NCBI RefSeq assembly: GCF_013388295.1
Contig: NZ_CP058235.1
Coordinates: 124,001 to 188,000 of the forward strand
Length of the DNA: 64,000 nucleotides
Direction: 5' to 3'
From: Bartonella alsatica
Lineage (GTDB): Bacteria; Pseudomonadota; Alphaproteobacteria; Rhizobiales; Rhizobiaceae
In this document: one piece after another, positions 8,726-18,604 of the stretch
Layout: each line of letters begins with the position of its first letter
How positions within the stretch are numbered: the first letter of the stretch is position 1
Notes under the pieces: model-generated
Database searches by the model: none
What the model was told of the DNA's origin: nothing
The model's input: only the letters and a program-made list of their open reading frames with translations
Made by a program: the position numbers and the translations under genes

Positions 8726-9115
8726 TTATTAGCCCGCTCATTTCTAATTAATATTTATTTCTAATTGAGTATTTACTACAAAACCATATCGTATTTTTTC
8801 TAAGCGATAGGGAAGTTCACATTTCCGGATGATTCTCCTCGCGTACTTGTAGTATCTGAAATTTTATCATTTATCAAGAAATTAATATATTATTAATATT
8901 TTTTTGTTTTGCAAATGAAATGTAATTTTATAGACATAATAAATGAATTAAAAAAATTAAATAAATCAATATCCTTATAAAGAATATATTTTCATAATGT
9001 AAATTGAAACATGTAGAATGATTCTTAATAATAGTGATAAAGCATTTTAATTAATCTAGAAAACTTCCATAACCTAATGAGAAAAGCTAAGTATATACAT
9101 CTATGCTTATAGGTC
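8726..9115. other. Gene-free interval upstream of rlpA
   Basis: About 390 AT-rich bases, with no supportable gene, repeat or RNA. It separates rlpA from the decayed prophage remnant and should include the rlpA promoter. Confidence 0.4.
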
Positions 9116-9472
9116 TCAGATCGGATTATCTGACCAGTTGATCTCCACACGCTTGATTGCCTCATTGTTGGAAAAACGAAACCGCTTCTCAACGGGGGCA
9201 TTCTCTCGCAATGGGTTCCATGTCACCCATAACTCTGCCCGCCATCCCTCTCCCTCTTCTCTCAAAGTCGGTATAAGCCTTTGCCAAGCTGTTTCCGTCA
9301 CTGGCTCTGCCTCATCAACCCAACAAAGCAAAATCCGCCCCATGGATTTGATACTTGCAATATTCCGGTCAAGTCCAGAAAACTGAAAGGCTATACGACC
9401 ATCTATCGACTTAATCGACGACTCCCCAACCTTGTAATAGTCCTTTAAAAAGTCATGCGCTTCAATGGCGCG
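9116..9472 (-). pseudogene. Prophage terminase large subunit fragment (PBSX-like)
   Basis: An open frame without a proper start runs from about 9472 to a TGA at 9116-9118 and encodes about 118 residues. It reads AHDFLKDYYKVG ... FQFSGLDRNIASIKS ... ILLCWVDEAEPVTETAWQRL ... WVTWNPLREN ... NWSDNPI. These are the Walker B/coupling region blocks (VDEAE, TWNP) of large terminase subunits that package phage DNA. The Walker A end and the nuclease domain are missing, and a stop follows immediately after the SDNP block. Its base composition is richer in GC than the flanks. It lies next to tRNA-Arg, a usual phage integration site. Confidence 0.82.
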
Positions 9473-9832
9473 TTATTAAGCATATCATAAGCATCATTTT
9501 TATCAGGATTTTCAAGAGCTTTAGCATCATTACAAGCATCACTGTAGGAAATATCTTTACACAAAAACCAAATATCTGATTCTACACACTGTGAGACGCA
9601 TGCAATTCTTTAGCAAATAAATTCTCAATTTCGCGCGTCTCGTAGATGCAATAGATAATGTCTTTGCACATCTCAAACAGTGGTTCTCAAAAAATTATTA
9701 GCGAACGTTAGAGGAAATAGATGAACTTTATAGAGGTATATTGGAAAATCTTATTTTCGAACTTTTGTTAACGTTCCCGAATCTTTAAAAAAAATACGGA
9801 GAATCAATACGTTATACATGGATAAAATTGAA
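9445..9832 (-). pseudogene. Decayed reading frames, probably prophage remnant
   Basis: Upstream of the terminase piece on the minus strand, two more frames continue in pieces: one reads VESDIWFLCKDISYSDACND then ends in a stop at 9445-9447, and another reads LFEMCKDIIYCIYETREIEN and ends at a stop near 9591. They have protein-like composition but are interrupted and shifted relative to each other. I do not recognise a family. The context suggests further debris of the same integrated element, reaching close to the 3' end of tRNA-Arg. Confidence 0.45.
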
Positions 9833-9909
<77 letters not shown>

Positions 9910-9948
9910 AACTGGTTATTCTCTCAATTCAAAATGGCATCCTTAAAC

Positions 9949-10254
9949 TTAATGCGTCCAAGATTGCTGCCTATCACTGCGAAAATTATCAGAATAAGAA
10001 ACAACACGCCGAATCGATCTATGTATTTTCTCAACACGATAAGGAATAGCATTCTTACATACAAACGCAATTGCCTCTTCTTTACTATTAAATTGGATTT
10101 TTATCTGACTATTCATATCAGAAGTCGATGTATATCCCATAAGAGGCTCAAGCATTTTTGCCTGCAACGGCTCATATTCCAAAACCCAAAAACCAGTATT
10201 CCTTCTACCTGACTGCATAGCCGTCTTTGCAGGACTATAAATACGAGCGATCAT
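9949..10254 (-). CDS. NDUFS4-like complex I accessory subunit (ETC complex I subunit conserved region)
   Basis: A 101-residue soluble protein beginning MIARIYSPAKTAMQSGRR, with WVLEYEP, PLMGYTSTSDMNSQIKI and FNSKEEAIAFVCKN. These blocks match the NDUFS4 (18-kDa, AQDQ) family, a mitochondrial complex I subunit that also occurs in alphaproteobacteria. It is expected to sit on the NADH-oxidising arm of NADH:quinone oxidoreductase at the cytoplasmic face of the membrane. No nuo genes are in the window; an NDUFS6-like gene is at 39770. It is a stand-alone gene between two tRNA genes on the same strand. Confidence 0.9.
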   Translation of the reverse strand: MIARIYSPAKTAMQSGRRNTGFWVLEYEPLQAKMLEPLMGYTSTSDMNSQIKIQFNSKEEAIAFVCKNAIPYRVEKIHRSIRRVVSYSDNFRSDRQQSWTH

Positions 10255-10344
10255 GGTTATTGCCCTTCAAACTATCACAACACTTGAATGATAATTGTTT
10301 ACCACACACACCAATTTGGCCATTTCAACACATAAAATCAAGCA

Positions 10345-10421
10345 TGGTCGGAGCGATAGGATTCGAACCTACGACCCCCTGATCCCAAATCAGGTGCGCT
10401 ACCAGGCTGCGCTACGCTCCG
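10345..10421 (-). tRNA. tRNA-Pro (anticodon UGG)
   Basis: A 77-base minus-strand tRNA: 5' CGGAGCG pairs with CGCTCCG, then discriminator A and encoded CCA (10347-10345). The anticodon stem CCTGA/TCAGG encloses TTTGGGA, giving UGG. The D-arm (GCGCAGCCTGGTAGCGC) and T-arm (GGTTCGAATCC) are regular. Confidence 0.97.
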
Positions 10422-11221
10422 CTATTTACAATTATTTATGCACATTCCCTAAAATTTTCACAACGGAAGTGCAAGAGAAAAACACGTTTTTCTAAAAATT
10501 TTGTTGTATTTCTTTACAAGAAAGAACTTTTTAAAATTTTTTCTGCTAAGTAACATATATTCATTGACAGAAATAAAAAAATGACATCCATAAAAGAAAG
10601 AATCCAATCCACATCAACAAATAACCGGCTTCTCCATAAAAGCTTTATAACTTTCATATTACTTCGGAAAAATTTTCATGATATCAGAAACATTTAACGG
10701 CTAAATTCTAATATACTAATTAAGCATCACGAAAAATTCCCAATATATAAAACTACAACATCTTGATTTTGTTCACACGAAACCCAAAACGAATTATAAG
10801 CAAAACTGAGTACCTCCTTCTATCACTTTATTTATCTGACCATTTTCTCAATTCTACCCTCTCCTGACAATATCAATTTTCTTAAATCATAAAACTTTCG
10901 TTAGAGAAAAAAAGAAAGCTTCTTTCGCCCCTAAACTTATTTTTAATGCTTGATATACTCACACGAACTGTAGAAAAAACGCAATATTATAAATTAGAAA
11001 TTTTAAAATCATTCTTACAATGTATCAGACATATTTAAAAGAAAATCGCTATTATGTTAAAGAAAAAAATAAAAATACATTGTCTTTTTCATTCCCAACA
11101 GATCCATAAAAAATGGAAAGCGTAAATAGAATAGCATTTCGCTCTGTACACTACCATAGCAGTAAAAGAAGAGCACTTTTTTCCATTAAGTAAAATGCAA
11201 CGTGCTCAGAAACAGTGTTTA
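10422..11221. other. Long gene-free AT-rich interval
   Basis: About 800 bases with no ORF of believable composition on either strand and no RNA fold that I can recognise. A weak 6-bp hairpin (GAGCAC at 11171, GTGCTC at 11202) lies after the hdaA stop and could end that minus-strand transcript. The promoter of tRNA-Pro should be just above 10421. It may be a graveyard of a lost gene, but I found no recognisable remains. Confidence 0.4.
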
Positions 11222-11908
11222 CTAAATTTTCATATTAAGGACTTCACTAATGACAGAGCGCGTTATTTTGCTCTTTCTTTGTAACGCCAACTGATCAACA
11301 GAATCAATAACGTGTCTCAATGAAAATAAAGAACGCTCACAACGGCTTACAAGATAGTAAACAGTATCCGGATGAACAATAATTTGCTTATCAGAAAAAA
11401 GTTTGAAAGCAACAGCTGTTAATAACGCATCATCAGGCTGATTAATTGCAACCAACATAACTGAATTAAGGCGACTTTTTAAATCACTTAACTTTAAATT
11501 CCACGCTGATGGTACTGCACGGGCAGTTATCAACAAAGTAGCTTGGCATGTATCAAGATTTGCTTGCTTAACACTATTAATTAAGTGAAAAAGCCCCGTC
11601 TCACTAATTTCACCAGCATCAATATCTTCAATTAAAAACGGCCTTCCTGAAGCAGCCATTGCAACAGCTTGATCAATTTCATTGCGATGAAAACTCAAAG
11701 CATGAGATTTTTGTGCCCACACACTAGAAAAGTGTGTTTTTCCAGATCCTTCTTTTCCAACCAAAACTGCAATAGGTAAGATCCAGTTTGGCCACTGATC
11801 AATAAGCTGAAAAGCCATACGATTGCTTTCTGTCACCACTATATCATCTAATTGGAAAACCGAATTATAAGAAAAATTTAAGGACAATTGCGTTTCACAC
11901 CTACTCAT
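11222..11908 (-). CDS. hdaA: DnaA regulatory inactivator HdaA
   Basis: A 228-residue DnaA-like AAA+ protein without the DNA-binding domain IV. Its N-terminus has a QLSLNF beta-clamp-binding motif, followed by the Walker A GKEGSGKTHF, Walker B FLIEDID and a sensor region LSDLKSRL. In alphaproteobacteria HdaA binds the sliding clamp and promotes ATP hydrolysis on DnaA, which prevents over-initiation of replication. Its start overlaps the permease stop by eight bases. The permease-hdaA pair next to purM-purN is the usual rhizobial arrangement. Confidence 0.93.
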   Translation of the reverse strand: MSRCETQLSLNFSYNSVFQLDDIVVTESNRMAFQLIDQWPNWILPIAVLVGKEGSGKTHFSSVWAQKSHALSFHRNEIDQAVAMAASGRPFLIEDIDAGEISETGLFHLINSVKQANLDTCQATLLITARAVPSAWNLKLSDLKSRLNSVMLVAINQPDDALLTAVAFKLFSDKQIIVHPDTVYYLVSRCERSLFSLRHVIDSVDQLALQRKSKITRSVISEVLNMKI

Positions 11909-13115
11909 CTAGCAACTCCGAATTTTCACTTCGCGAATACATCTGAGAATTAAGATAAGTATGAAGAGCAAAACGAACCAAAACAGCAACAGCCGCAGCT
12001 GCAGGAATAGCAACAAGCATACCAGTAAAACCAAAGAGTGAAGAAAAAGCAAAAAGTGCAAACATCAACCACACTGGATGTAGCCCTACTGATGACCCCA
12101 CAAGTTTTGGTTGAAGAATGTAGCTTTCAATAAATTGACCAATTAAAAAGAGAATCATAACAAGGATGATACACCCCCAATTATTGGGGTAGAACTGGAC
12201 CCATGCAACACCAACAGAGAGTACAAAGCCACTTATTGTGCCAATATAAGGAACAAAGCTAATAAGGCCAATAAACATACCAATCAAAAGCCCAAAATTG
12301 AGTCCGGTAATAGTCAGACCAATAGCATAATATCCTCCCAATATTAAACAAACTGTTCCTTGTCCACGAACAAAACCAGCAATAGCTCTATCCATTTCAT
12401 GAAAAATACTGCGAACAGTTTCAAGATGATCGCGCGGTATCAACGAATCAATTGCTGCAACCATACGAGGCCAATCCAATAACATGTAAAATGTTACTAC
12501 AGGTGCCACGACAAATAGACTGACAATATTAACGATAGATTTCCCTGACTTTAAAAGTGAATTCAAGAGAGATGTAATAAAGTCAGAACTTTTTCCTAAA
12601 AGCCCTTTAATATTACTCTGTAATTCATTTGGATCACTTCCAAAATAACGCCTCACCCAATCAAAATCATGCTCAACGAAAAAATTTTGAATACGATTAA
12701 TATAAATGGGTAAACCATCACTCACAAATTGCTGTATTTGCCAACTAACGATGGGAATCAAAATAATTAAAGCAGCAACAAAAATAACAACAATAAACAA
12801 AGTAATAAGGATAGTGCCCAAAACACGACGAATTCCAAATTTTTCAAGCAATTGAACAATAGGATTAAGAAAATAAGCCAATACAATCCCTGCTACAAAA
12901 GGAAGTAAAATAGATCCAAAAACAAACATAAAAAGAATGAAAAAAACCAAGGTACCAAGCCAGAAAAAAATTTGTTTCTTCATATCATTTGGTAACGGTA
13001 CTTGAGTGTAAGCTGGTACATAAGTCTTATAACAATCATGAGATCTATTCTCACGCATTTTTTTCTTCATAAGCTGCCAAGAAGATTGTCCGTGATTATC
13101 TGATATCTTGTTCAT
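11901..13115 (-). CDS. AI-2E family transporter (PerM-like permease)
   Basis: A polytopic inner-membrane protein with about seven to eight transmembrane segments and the family's long loop between helices 3 and 4, plus a conserved SFVPYIGTISGFVLSVGVAW region and a C-terminal GFTGMLVAIPAAAAVAVLVR helix. I chose the ATG at 13115 (MNKISDNHGQ, 404 residues) because AGGG lies seven bases before it; the frame stays open to 13181, through an exact 18-bp tandem repeat, without a good ribosome site. The substrate is not established; homologues include PerM and TqsA. It is co-transcribed with hdaA. Confidence 0.88.
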   Translation of the reverse strand: MNKISDNHGQSSWQLMKKKMRENRSHDCYKTYVPAYTQVPLPNDMKKQIFFWLGTLVFFILFMFVFGSILLPFVAGIVLAYFLNPIVQLLEKFGIRRVLGTILITLFIVVIFVAALIILIPIVSWQIQQFVSDGLPIYINRIQNFFVEHDFDWVRRYFGSDPNELQSNIKGLLGKSSDFITSLLNSLLKSGKSIVNIVSLFVVAPVVTFYMLLDWPRMVAAIDSLIPRDHLETVRSIFHEMDRAIAGFVRGQGTVCLILGGYYAIGLTITGLNFGLLIGMFIGLISFVPYIGTISGFVLSVGVAWVQFYPNNWGCIILVMILFLIGQFIESYILQPKLVGSSVGLHPVWLMFALFAFSSLFGFTGMLVAIPAAAAVAVLVRFALHTYLNSQMYSRSENSELLDE

Positions 13116-13142
13116 AAAATACCCTAAAAAACTCTTCAAAAA

Positions 13143-13178
13143 GATTATAAACTTCTTCAAGATTATAAACTTCTTCAA
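13143..13178. repeat. Exact 18-bp tandem repeat (two copies)
   Basis: GATTATAAACTTCTTCAA occurs at 13143-13160 and again at 13161-13178. It lies in the leader of the AI-2E permease gene, in frame with it, and would add LKKFII twice if translation began at 13181. It is probably a slippage product in untranslated leader. Confidence 0.9.
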
Positions 13179-13300
13179 CATAGCTCACAAGTAAAGTTGC
13201 TTATTTTTTCAAAATGATAAATACCAATCTCTCTTGCAGAGATAACTCTATCATGGCATTGCATAATATCAAAACTTGATTTACCATAAGAAAGGTTCCA

Positions 13301-14386
13301 ATGAGCAAGCAAAACATCATACATGATAAATCTAAGTGTGGCCTTACCTATGCAAAAGCCGGTGTAAATATCGATACAGGTAACGCTATTGTAAAAAAAA
13401 TTAAACCCTTCATACGCTCAACAAAACGAGCCGGAGCAGATGCTGAAATTGGTGGATTCGGTGGTCTCTTTGATTTAAAAGCAGCAGGCTTCACAGATCC
13501 CATTCTTGTAGCAGCCAATGATGGTGTGGGAACAAAATTAAAAATTGCAATAGAAGTAGGTACCCATAATACTGTGGGGATTGATCTCGTAGCCATGTGT
13601 GTTAATGATTTACTCGTACAAGGTGCTGAACCTCTCTTTTTTCTCGATTATTTTGCAACTGGTAAGCTTGATCTTGAACAAGGTGTTGCAATTGTTTCTG
13701 GTATTGCAGAAGGATGTAAACAAGCTGGTGCTGCTCTTATTGGAGGAGAAACTGCAGAAATGCCAGGTATGTATGCAGAAGGAGATTATGATTTAGCAGG
13801 GTTTGCTGTAGGAGCGTGCGAACGCAGTGCTTTACTCCCTTCAAAAGACCTGACAGAAGGCGACATCATTTTAGGTCTTAGCTCATCTGGCATCCATTCC
13901 AACGGCTTTTCTCTTGTAAGACGAATCATTCAACAGAGTAATCTAAAATGGAAAGATCCCGCTCCTTTTAATCCTCAAATGAGTCTTGGCACAGCATTGC
14001 TTACACCAACACGTATTTATGTAAAATCACTCCTCCCTGTCATACGAAATTATAAAGAAGTCAAAGCTCTTGCTCATATTACAGGTGGAGGATTTCCTGA
14101 AAATATTCCACGAATACTTCCATCTTCTCTCTGCGCTGAAATTAATCTTTCTGTCATTCCTGTTCCTTCTGTCTGTTCATGGATTGCACAACAGGGTAAG
14201 ATAGAAGAAGAAGAAATGTTACGGACATTTAATTGTGGCATTGGCATGATTGTTATCGTAGCCCAACACGCAGTTGAAAAAATTACACAAATACTTGAAA
14301 TACAGGGAGAAACAGTTACCTCACTTGGCATTTTAACAAAACACCAAGATAAAAGAATACTCTATAAAGGAGTACTTAACTTATGA
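13301..14386 (+). CDS. purM: Phosphoribosylformylglycinamidine cyclo-ligase (AIR synthetase)
   Basis: A 361-residue enzyme of step five of purine synthesis, closing the imidazole ring of FGAM with ATP to give AIR. Visible are [12 protein letters not shown] near the N-terminus, the glycine-rich [27 protein letters not shown], the [12 protein letters not shown] motif and the [14 protein letters not shown] motif. AGAAAGG lies seven bases before the ATG. The last codons overlap purN in an ATGA, so the two genes are translationally coupled. Confidence 0.97.
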   Translation: MSKQNIIHDKSKCGLTYAKAGVNIDTGNAIVKKIKPFIRSTKRAGADAEIGGFGGLFDLKAAGFTDPILVAANDGVGTKLKIAIEVGTHNTVGIDLVAMCVNDLLVQGAEPLFFLDYFATGKLDLEQGVAIVSGIAEGCKQAGAALIGGETAEMPGMYAEGDYDLAGFAVGACERSALLPSKDLTEGDIILGLSSSGIHSNGFSLVRRIIQQSNLKWKDPAPFNPQMSLGTALLTPTRIYVKSLLPVIRNYKEVKALAHITGGGFPENIPRILPSSLCAEINLSVIPVPSVCSWIAQQGKIEEEEMLRTFNCGIGMIVIVAQHAVEKITQILEIQGETVTSLGILTKHQDKRILYKGVLNL

Positions 14387-14994
14387 AAAAACAAATCGTT
14401 GTTTTTATTTCTGGCAATGGCTCCAATATGATCGCTCTTGCCAAAGCCAGCAAACAAAAGGAATACCCTGCTAAAATCGTAGCAGTTATTTGTGATAATC
14501 CTCATGCTTCTGGCATTGAAAAAGCACGTAACAATAACCTGCCTATTCATGTTATTGATCGCAAAAATTATCCAACGAAAGAAGCACATGAAGAATCTAT
14601 TTTAATGGTTTTAGCTCAATATCAACCGGATTTTCTCTGCTTTGCTGGATATATGCGTCTCATTTCACCATTTTTCATAAAACATTATGAAGGACGAATT
14701 TTAAATATTCATCCTTCTCTTTTACCTTCATTTAAAGGTTTAAATACGCATGAACGAGTTTTACAAGCAGGCGTTAAAATCACTGGTTGTACTGTTCATC
14801 TTGTTACAGAAGATATAGACGCAGGAAAGATTCTCGCTCAAGCAGCCGTTCCAGTCTTTGCAAACGATACTGCTGAAAGCTTAGCACAAAGAGTTCTTAA
14901 AGTAGAACATAAACTTTATCCTGAATCTTTAAAGGCCTTTATTGAAGGGAAAAACAAAATAGTAGATACCCACCAAGAACTTTTATCATTTTAA
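14383..14994 (+). CDS. purN: Phosphoribosylglycinamide formyltransferase
   Basis: A 203-residue folate-dependent GAR transformylase (step three of purine synthesis). It shows [11 protein letters not shown] at the N-terminus, the catalytic region [18 protein letters not shown] (Asn/His) and [13 protein letters not shown] with the conserved Asp. The use of formyl-THF marks the PurN rather than the PurT route. Its start overlaps the purM stop by four bases. Confidence 0.97.
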   Translation: MKKQIVVFISGNGSNMIALAKASKQKEYPAKIVAVICDNPHASGIEKARNNNLPIHVIDRKNYPTKEAHEESILMVLAQYQPDFLCFAGYMRLISPFFIKHYEGRILNIHPSLLPSFKGLNTHERVLQAGVKITGCTVHLVTEDIDAGKILAQAAVPVFANDTAESLAQRVLKVEHKLYPESLKAFIEGKNKIVDTHQELLSF

Positions 14995-15268
14995 GTATGC
15001 TCATCAGAATTTTCTAACATTACACTTAAAATTTTCCTTCAACTCTTGTATTTTGAACTCTACAAAATTTTAATATTATAGAATCTATTATCTTCACGAA
15101 TATTTTTATACGAAAATAAAACATCTCTTTTAATTTTTAAACGGTAAACTCCCAAATTACTTTTATTTATTTAGTTCATTGATTTTGCACATTATTATGG
15201 TTATGTCCATTTTCCAAAATACTCTAAATTTTTGTCTAAAGAATCTTAAAAAATAATTTTTTGTTTTT

Positions 15269-17815
15269 CTATTGTGCAAGCGTTTCTTTAACTGTTAAAG
15301 TTAATTGTTTGAGTGTAAATGGTTTAGATAAAAAACCAAAAACAGCATCTTCTGGTAGATTTTTAGCAAATGCATCTCTTGCGTATCCAGAAACAAAAAG
15401 AAATTTGATATCAGGGTAGTTTTTACGTACTTCCTTAAGCAAAGTTGGTCCATCCATTTCTGGCATCACAACATCGGAAACAATAATATCAATATCTCCC
15501 TTATTTTTTTCAAGAACAGTAAGTGCTTCTACTCCACTTGCAGCCTCTAAAACAGTATATCCTCTCATTTGAAGCGCTCTTACCCCACCCATTCGAACAG
15601 CATCTTCATCTTCAACCAACAAAACAATCGCAGATCCTGTTAAATCTGTATTTTTTTCTTGCTCTTCACCTTTTTCAATCTTCGAGAAAATTTCTCCGTT
15701 ATTATTATAAGGAATATATCGAGGAAGAAAAATATGGAATGTCGCTCCTTCATTCTCTCTACTTTCACAATAAATATAGCCACCTGTCTGCTTTATAATT
15801 CCATAAACCATTGATAAACCAAGCCCGGTTCCTTTTCCAACTTCTTTTGTTGTAAAAAATGGTTCAAACATTTTTTCTTGTATAGCAGATGATATACCAG
15901 TTCCTGTATCTGAAATAGTTAATTGCACATACTCACCAATTCCAAAACCCACATGATCAAATTCAGCACTTTGTTGTTTTGTAATATTATTTGTTACAAT
16001 CGTAACAACACCTCCGTCCGGCATAGCGTCACGTGCATTAATAACCAAATTTATAATCACACGCTGGAAAGATGCTTGATCGACTTCAACGCTCCACAAA
16101 TCTCTTCCATGAATAATTTTTAATTGAATATTATTGCCTAAAAGGGGTAAAATAAGATTGCGGATATCGGTTAAAAATTCTGTAAAATCAACTTCTTCAG
16201 GCCGAAGTGTTTGCTTTCTAGAAAAAGCCAATAATTGCTGTACAAGTGCAGCTGCACGATTAGCATTATTCTTGATATTGATAAGGTCAGCATGTGCAGG
16301 GTCAGAACTACGGTGCGTATTTAAAAGAAGATCACACGACATCAAAATTGCCGTTAAAACGTTATTAAAATCATGAGCAATACCACCAGCCAATTGTCCA
16401 ACGGCCTGCATTTTCTGACTTTGTATCATTTTATCTTCAAGCATTTTTTGTTCTGTTATTTCTATAACAGATATAATGATAACATCATGTAAGAGATCAT
16501 CATAATAAGACTTTATAGGCATAACATGGAGACGCAAATGACGCTCTTCATTATTTTCTAAAACGGTTTCTATTGGTACTGTGTAATTTTTATTTGTTGT
16601 AATTTTCTGAAATGCACGCTCTAACTGTGCATGATCACGATGAGATATAACATCATAAATATTAAAAGTTTTCCCTATACATCCCGTGAGTAACGAAAAG
16701 GCCTTATTCATATGAACCCATTGTCCTTTCCGATCCACCACTGCTATTGCAAATGGACTCGCATCAAAATACTCTACTAAAGCACTGGGTAATTTTAATT
16801 GACCATTGTTCTCTCGCTGTTGTATTTGCTGTGGGATTATAACAATACGATAAATAGCTTCATCCTCTAAGAGAGAAGAAGCACACATAAAACAATTCAA
16901 TATTTTCTTAACATCAGTCTCTGAATTTAAATATAACGAAAACCTATAAGGTAAAGGGTAACCTGAACTTTGATATTTGTTATTTTGCAAACAAATATCA
17001 CTCCATGTGCTATTGGCTTGAATGCTATTAAATAGTCTATCAAAATTATATTGGCCAACAGTAAAGTTTGCTAAGTCGATTGAAAACCAATCAGCAAAAA
17101 CTGCATTTGCATAAAGAATAGTTCCTTGTGTATTAACAGATAAAAAACCAACAGGAGCTTGATCTAAGTGATTGATAGCTTCTTGAAGATTCAAGAAAAA
17201 AACTTCACGATACTTCTGCAAATGCGAAATATCGGTAATACGCCAAAATAAAAGCTTTTTTCCCCGCTTTGTAATCGGTTGAACAGAAAAATTATACCAA
17301 ACAGTTTTTTTTTGTGTAGAATGAGCAAAAATCGACTCTTCAATTCTTAATTCTTCTTGTGCAGAAAGATGATTACATCCTGCAGCTTTTAAGCGATACG
17401 CCAGTGCACCAGCACCTGGAAGATCAGCAATAACCACATAACAAGAAGTCTCAGGCTTATAGGTAAGAATTTTTTGATAATTTTGATTAGAATAATAAAC
17501 AAAACCGGACAAATCAGAAACTATAATTACATCATCGCTACTATTAAAGATGCTAAGATCAAAATCATCCTGCAACTGCACCGTATTATATCTTAAAATC
17601 CCTATCCCTATCAGAACAAGTGCAGCCCCCCCTATAACCGCTAAAGCTAAAAAAGAAACACTCCCAGCCTTTTGCATATAACTCTGCGGATAAAAAAAAT
17701 TTACAATACCTACAATAAACAGAAAAATAATAATAAAAACAATACTAAAAATCATGGCCCCCCAGTGGACAGAAATAGACGATGTTCTCTCAATATTTTC
17801 AAAACCTTTATCCAT
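15269..17815 (-). CDS. cckA: Cell-cycle hybrid sensor histidine kinase CckA
   Basis: The 848-residue protein starts at ATG 17815 (GAGG nine bases upstream); an in-frame TTG at 17830 is the alternative. Two transmembrane helices (about residues 20-43 and 53-75) are followed by PAS domains, a HisKA domain with the phospho-acceptor in AGGIAHDFNN (His near 481), an HATPase domain (NLVINARDAM, DTGTGIS, GKGTGLGL) and a C-terminal receiver with the phospho-Asp in IIVSDVVMPEMDG (near 781) and Lys in FLSKPF. In alphaproteobacteria CckA phosphorylates ChpT and so CtrA, controlling the cell cycle. It is divergent from the FliO-like gene. Confidence 0.94.
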   Translation of the reverse strand: MDKGFENIERTSSISVHWGAMIFSIVFIIIFLFIVGIVNFFYPQSYMQKAGSVSFLALAVIGGAALVLIGIGILRYNTVQLQDDFDLSIFNSSDDVIIVSDLSGFVYYSNQNYQKILTYKPETSCYVVIADLPGAGALAYRLKAAGCNHLSAQEELRIEESIFAHSTQKKTVWYNFSVQPITKRGKKLLFWRITDISHLQKYREVFFLNLQEAINHLDQAPVGFLSVNTQGTILYANAVFADWFSIDLANFTVGQYNFDRLFNSIQANSTWSDICLQNNKYQSSGYPLPYRFSLYLNSETDVKKILNCFMCASSLLEDEAIYRIVIIPQQIQQRENNGQLKLPSALVEYFDASPFAIAVVDRKGQWVHMNKAFSLLTGCIGKTFNIYDVISHRDHAQLERAFQKITTNKNYTVPIETVLENNEERHLRLHVMPIKSYYDDLLHDVIIISVIEITEQKMLEDKMIQSQKMQAVGQLAGGIAHDFNNVLTAILMSCDLLLNTHRSSDPAHADLINIKNNANRAAALVQQLLAFSRKQTLRPEEVDFTEFLTDIRNLILPLLGNNIQLKIIHGRDLWSVEVDQASFQRVIINLVINARDAMPDGGVVTIVTNNITKQQSAEFDHVGFGIGEYVQLTISDTGTGISSAIQEKMFEPFFTTKEVGKGTGLGLSMVYGIIKQTGGYIYCESRENEGATFHIFLPRYIPYNNNGEIFSKIEKGEEQEKNTDLTGSAIVLLVEDEDAVRMGGVRALQMRGYTVLEAASGVEALTVLEKNKGDIDIIVSDVVMPEMDGPTLLKEVRKNYPDIKFLFVSGYARDAFAKNLPEDAVFGFLSKPFTLKQLTLTVKETLAQ

Positions 17816-18004
17816 CTCTCTTTGCCTCAATTATAGCCATCTCTTATACAAAAAATTACCTTCATAATCGTTGTTATGAAGTATACAGCATGATAATATC
17901 TAGCCAATGAAAATCACTCAATATTAAAAAAACCATGTTTCACATTATTAAGTGAACCTTTTAAAATATGTTTACAAACTTATAATATAGATGGGAGGAG
18001 AACC

Positions 18005-18544
18005 ATGCACGTCTGGTTATCAAGACAAGTAAATACATCTGCGGCAAACATAATTACAAGCCTTGTGCTTTTCATAATAATAATCACAACTATTGCTGTA
18101 ATTATCATGTTTTTACGCCGTTTAAACACAAGAGGATTCAAAACTAACAGAAAAAAACGTCCACAACGCCTAACCATATGTGATACAATTGCTATCGATC
18201 GTACACGACGCCTTCTTCTGATAAGTCGTGATGATACAGAACACCTAATTCTTATTGGTGGATTAACAGATGTTGTTATAGAATCGGATATTAACGGTAA
18301 ACACATCACACAAAAAAACGCTGTTAAACAAAAGCAAAATACACAGACAATATCCACAATAACAAAGAAGAACTCAAACCCCAATCTTACAGAAAAAATA
18401 CCTTTTTCCGTAAGCGAAATAGAGCATTCCCAGGATAATATCTCGAAGCCTTTTATGAATCAATATTTGGAGGATTCAGCAATCACTGCTGAAATTGAAG
18501 GAAGGCAAGAACCATCCTTATTTATCCCTGTACAAAAAAAATAA
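18005..18544 (+). CDS. FliO-like membrane protein
   Basis: A 179-residue protein with a strong GGGAGGAG ribosome site. One transmembrane helix (about residues 18-38) is followed by a basic stretch and a FliO-type domain (RLTICDTIAIDRTRRLLLIS, then HLILIGGLTDVVIE). The last about 80 residues are polar and low-complexity. FliO assists assembly of the flagellar export gate in the inner membrane, but this paralogue type sits between cckA and dksA in Rhizobiales, away from flagellar operons. No other flagellar gene is in the window, so a non-flagellar role is possible. Confidence 0.75.
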   Translation: MHVWLSRQVNTSAANIITSLVLFIIIITTIAVIIMFLRRLNTRGFKTNRKKRPQRLTICDTIAIDRTRRLLLISRDDTEHLILIGGLTDVVIESDINGKHITQKNAVKQKQNTQTISTITKKNSNPNLTEKIPFSVSEIEHSQDNISKPFMNQYLEDSAITAEIEGRQEPSLFIPVQKK

Positions 18545-18604
18545 AATAACCAACTTTTCAACTCTAATAGTGAGTATTTCATTCGTTTATTACAACAAGC
18601 GATT

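Noticed and set aside
9138..9386. Plus-strand 82-codon ORF
   Set aside because: It is the antisense of the terminase fragment, whose minus-strand translation has clear terminase motifs.
10295..10495. Plus-strand 66-codon ORF
   Set aside because: It lies across the antisense of tRNA-Pro.
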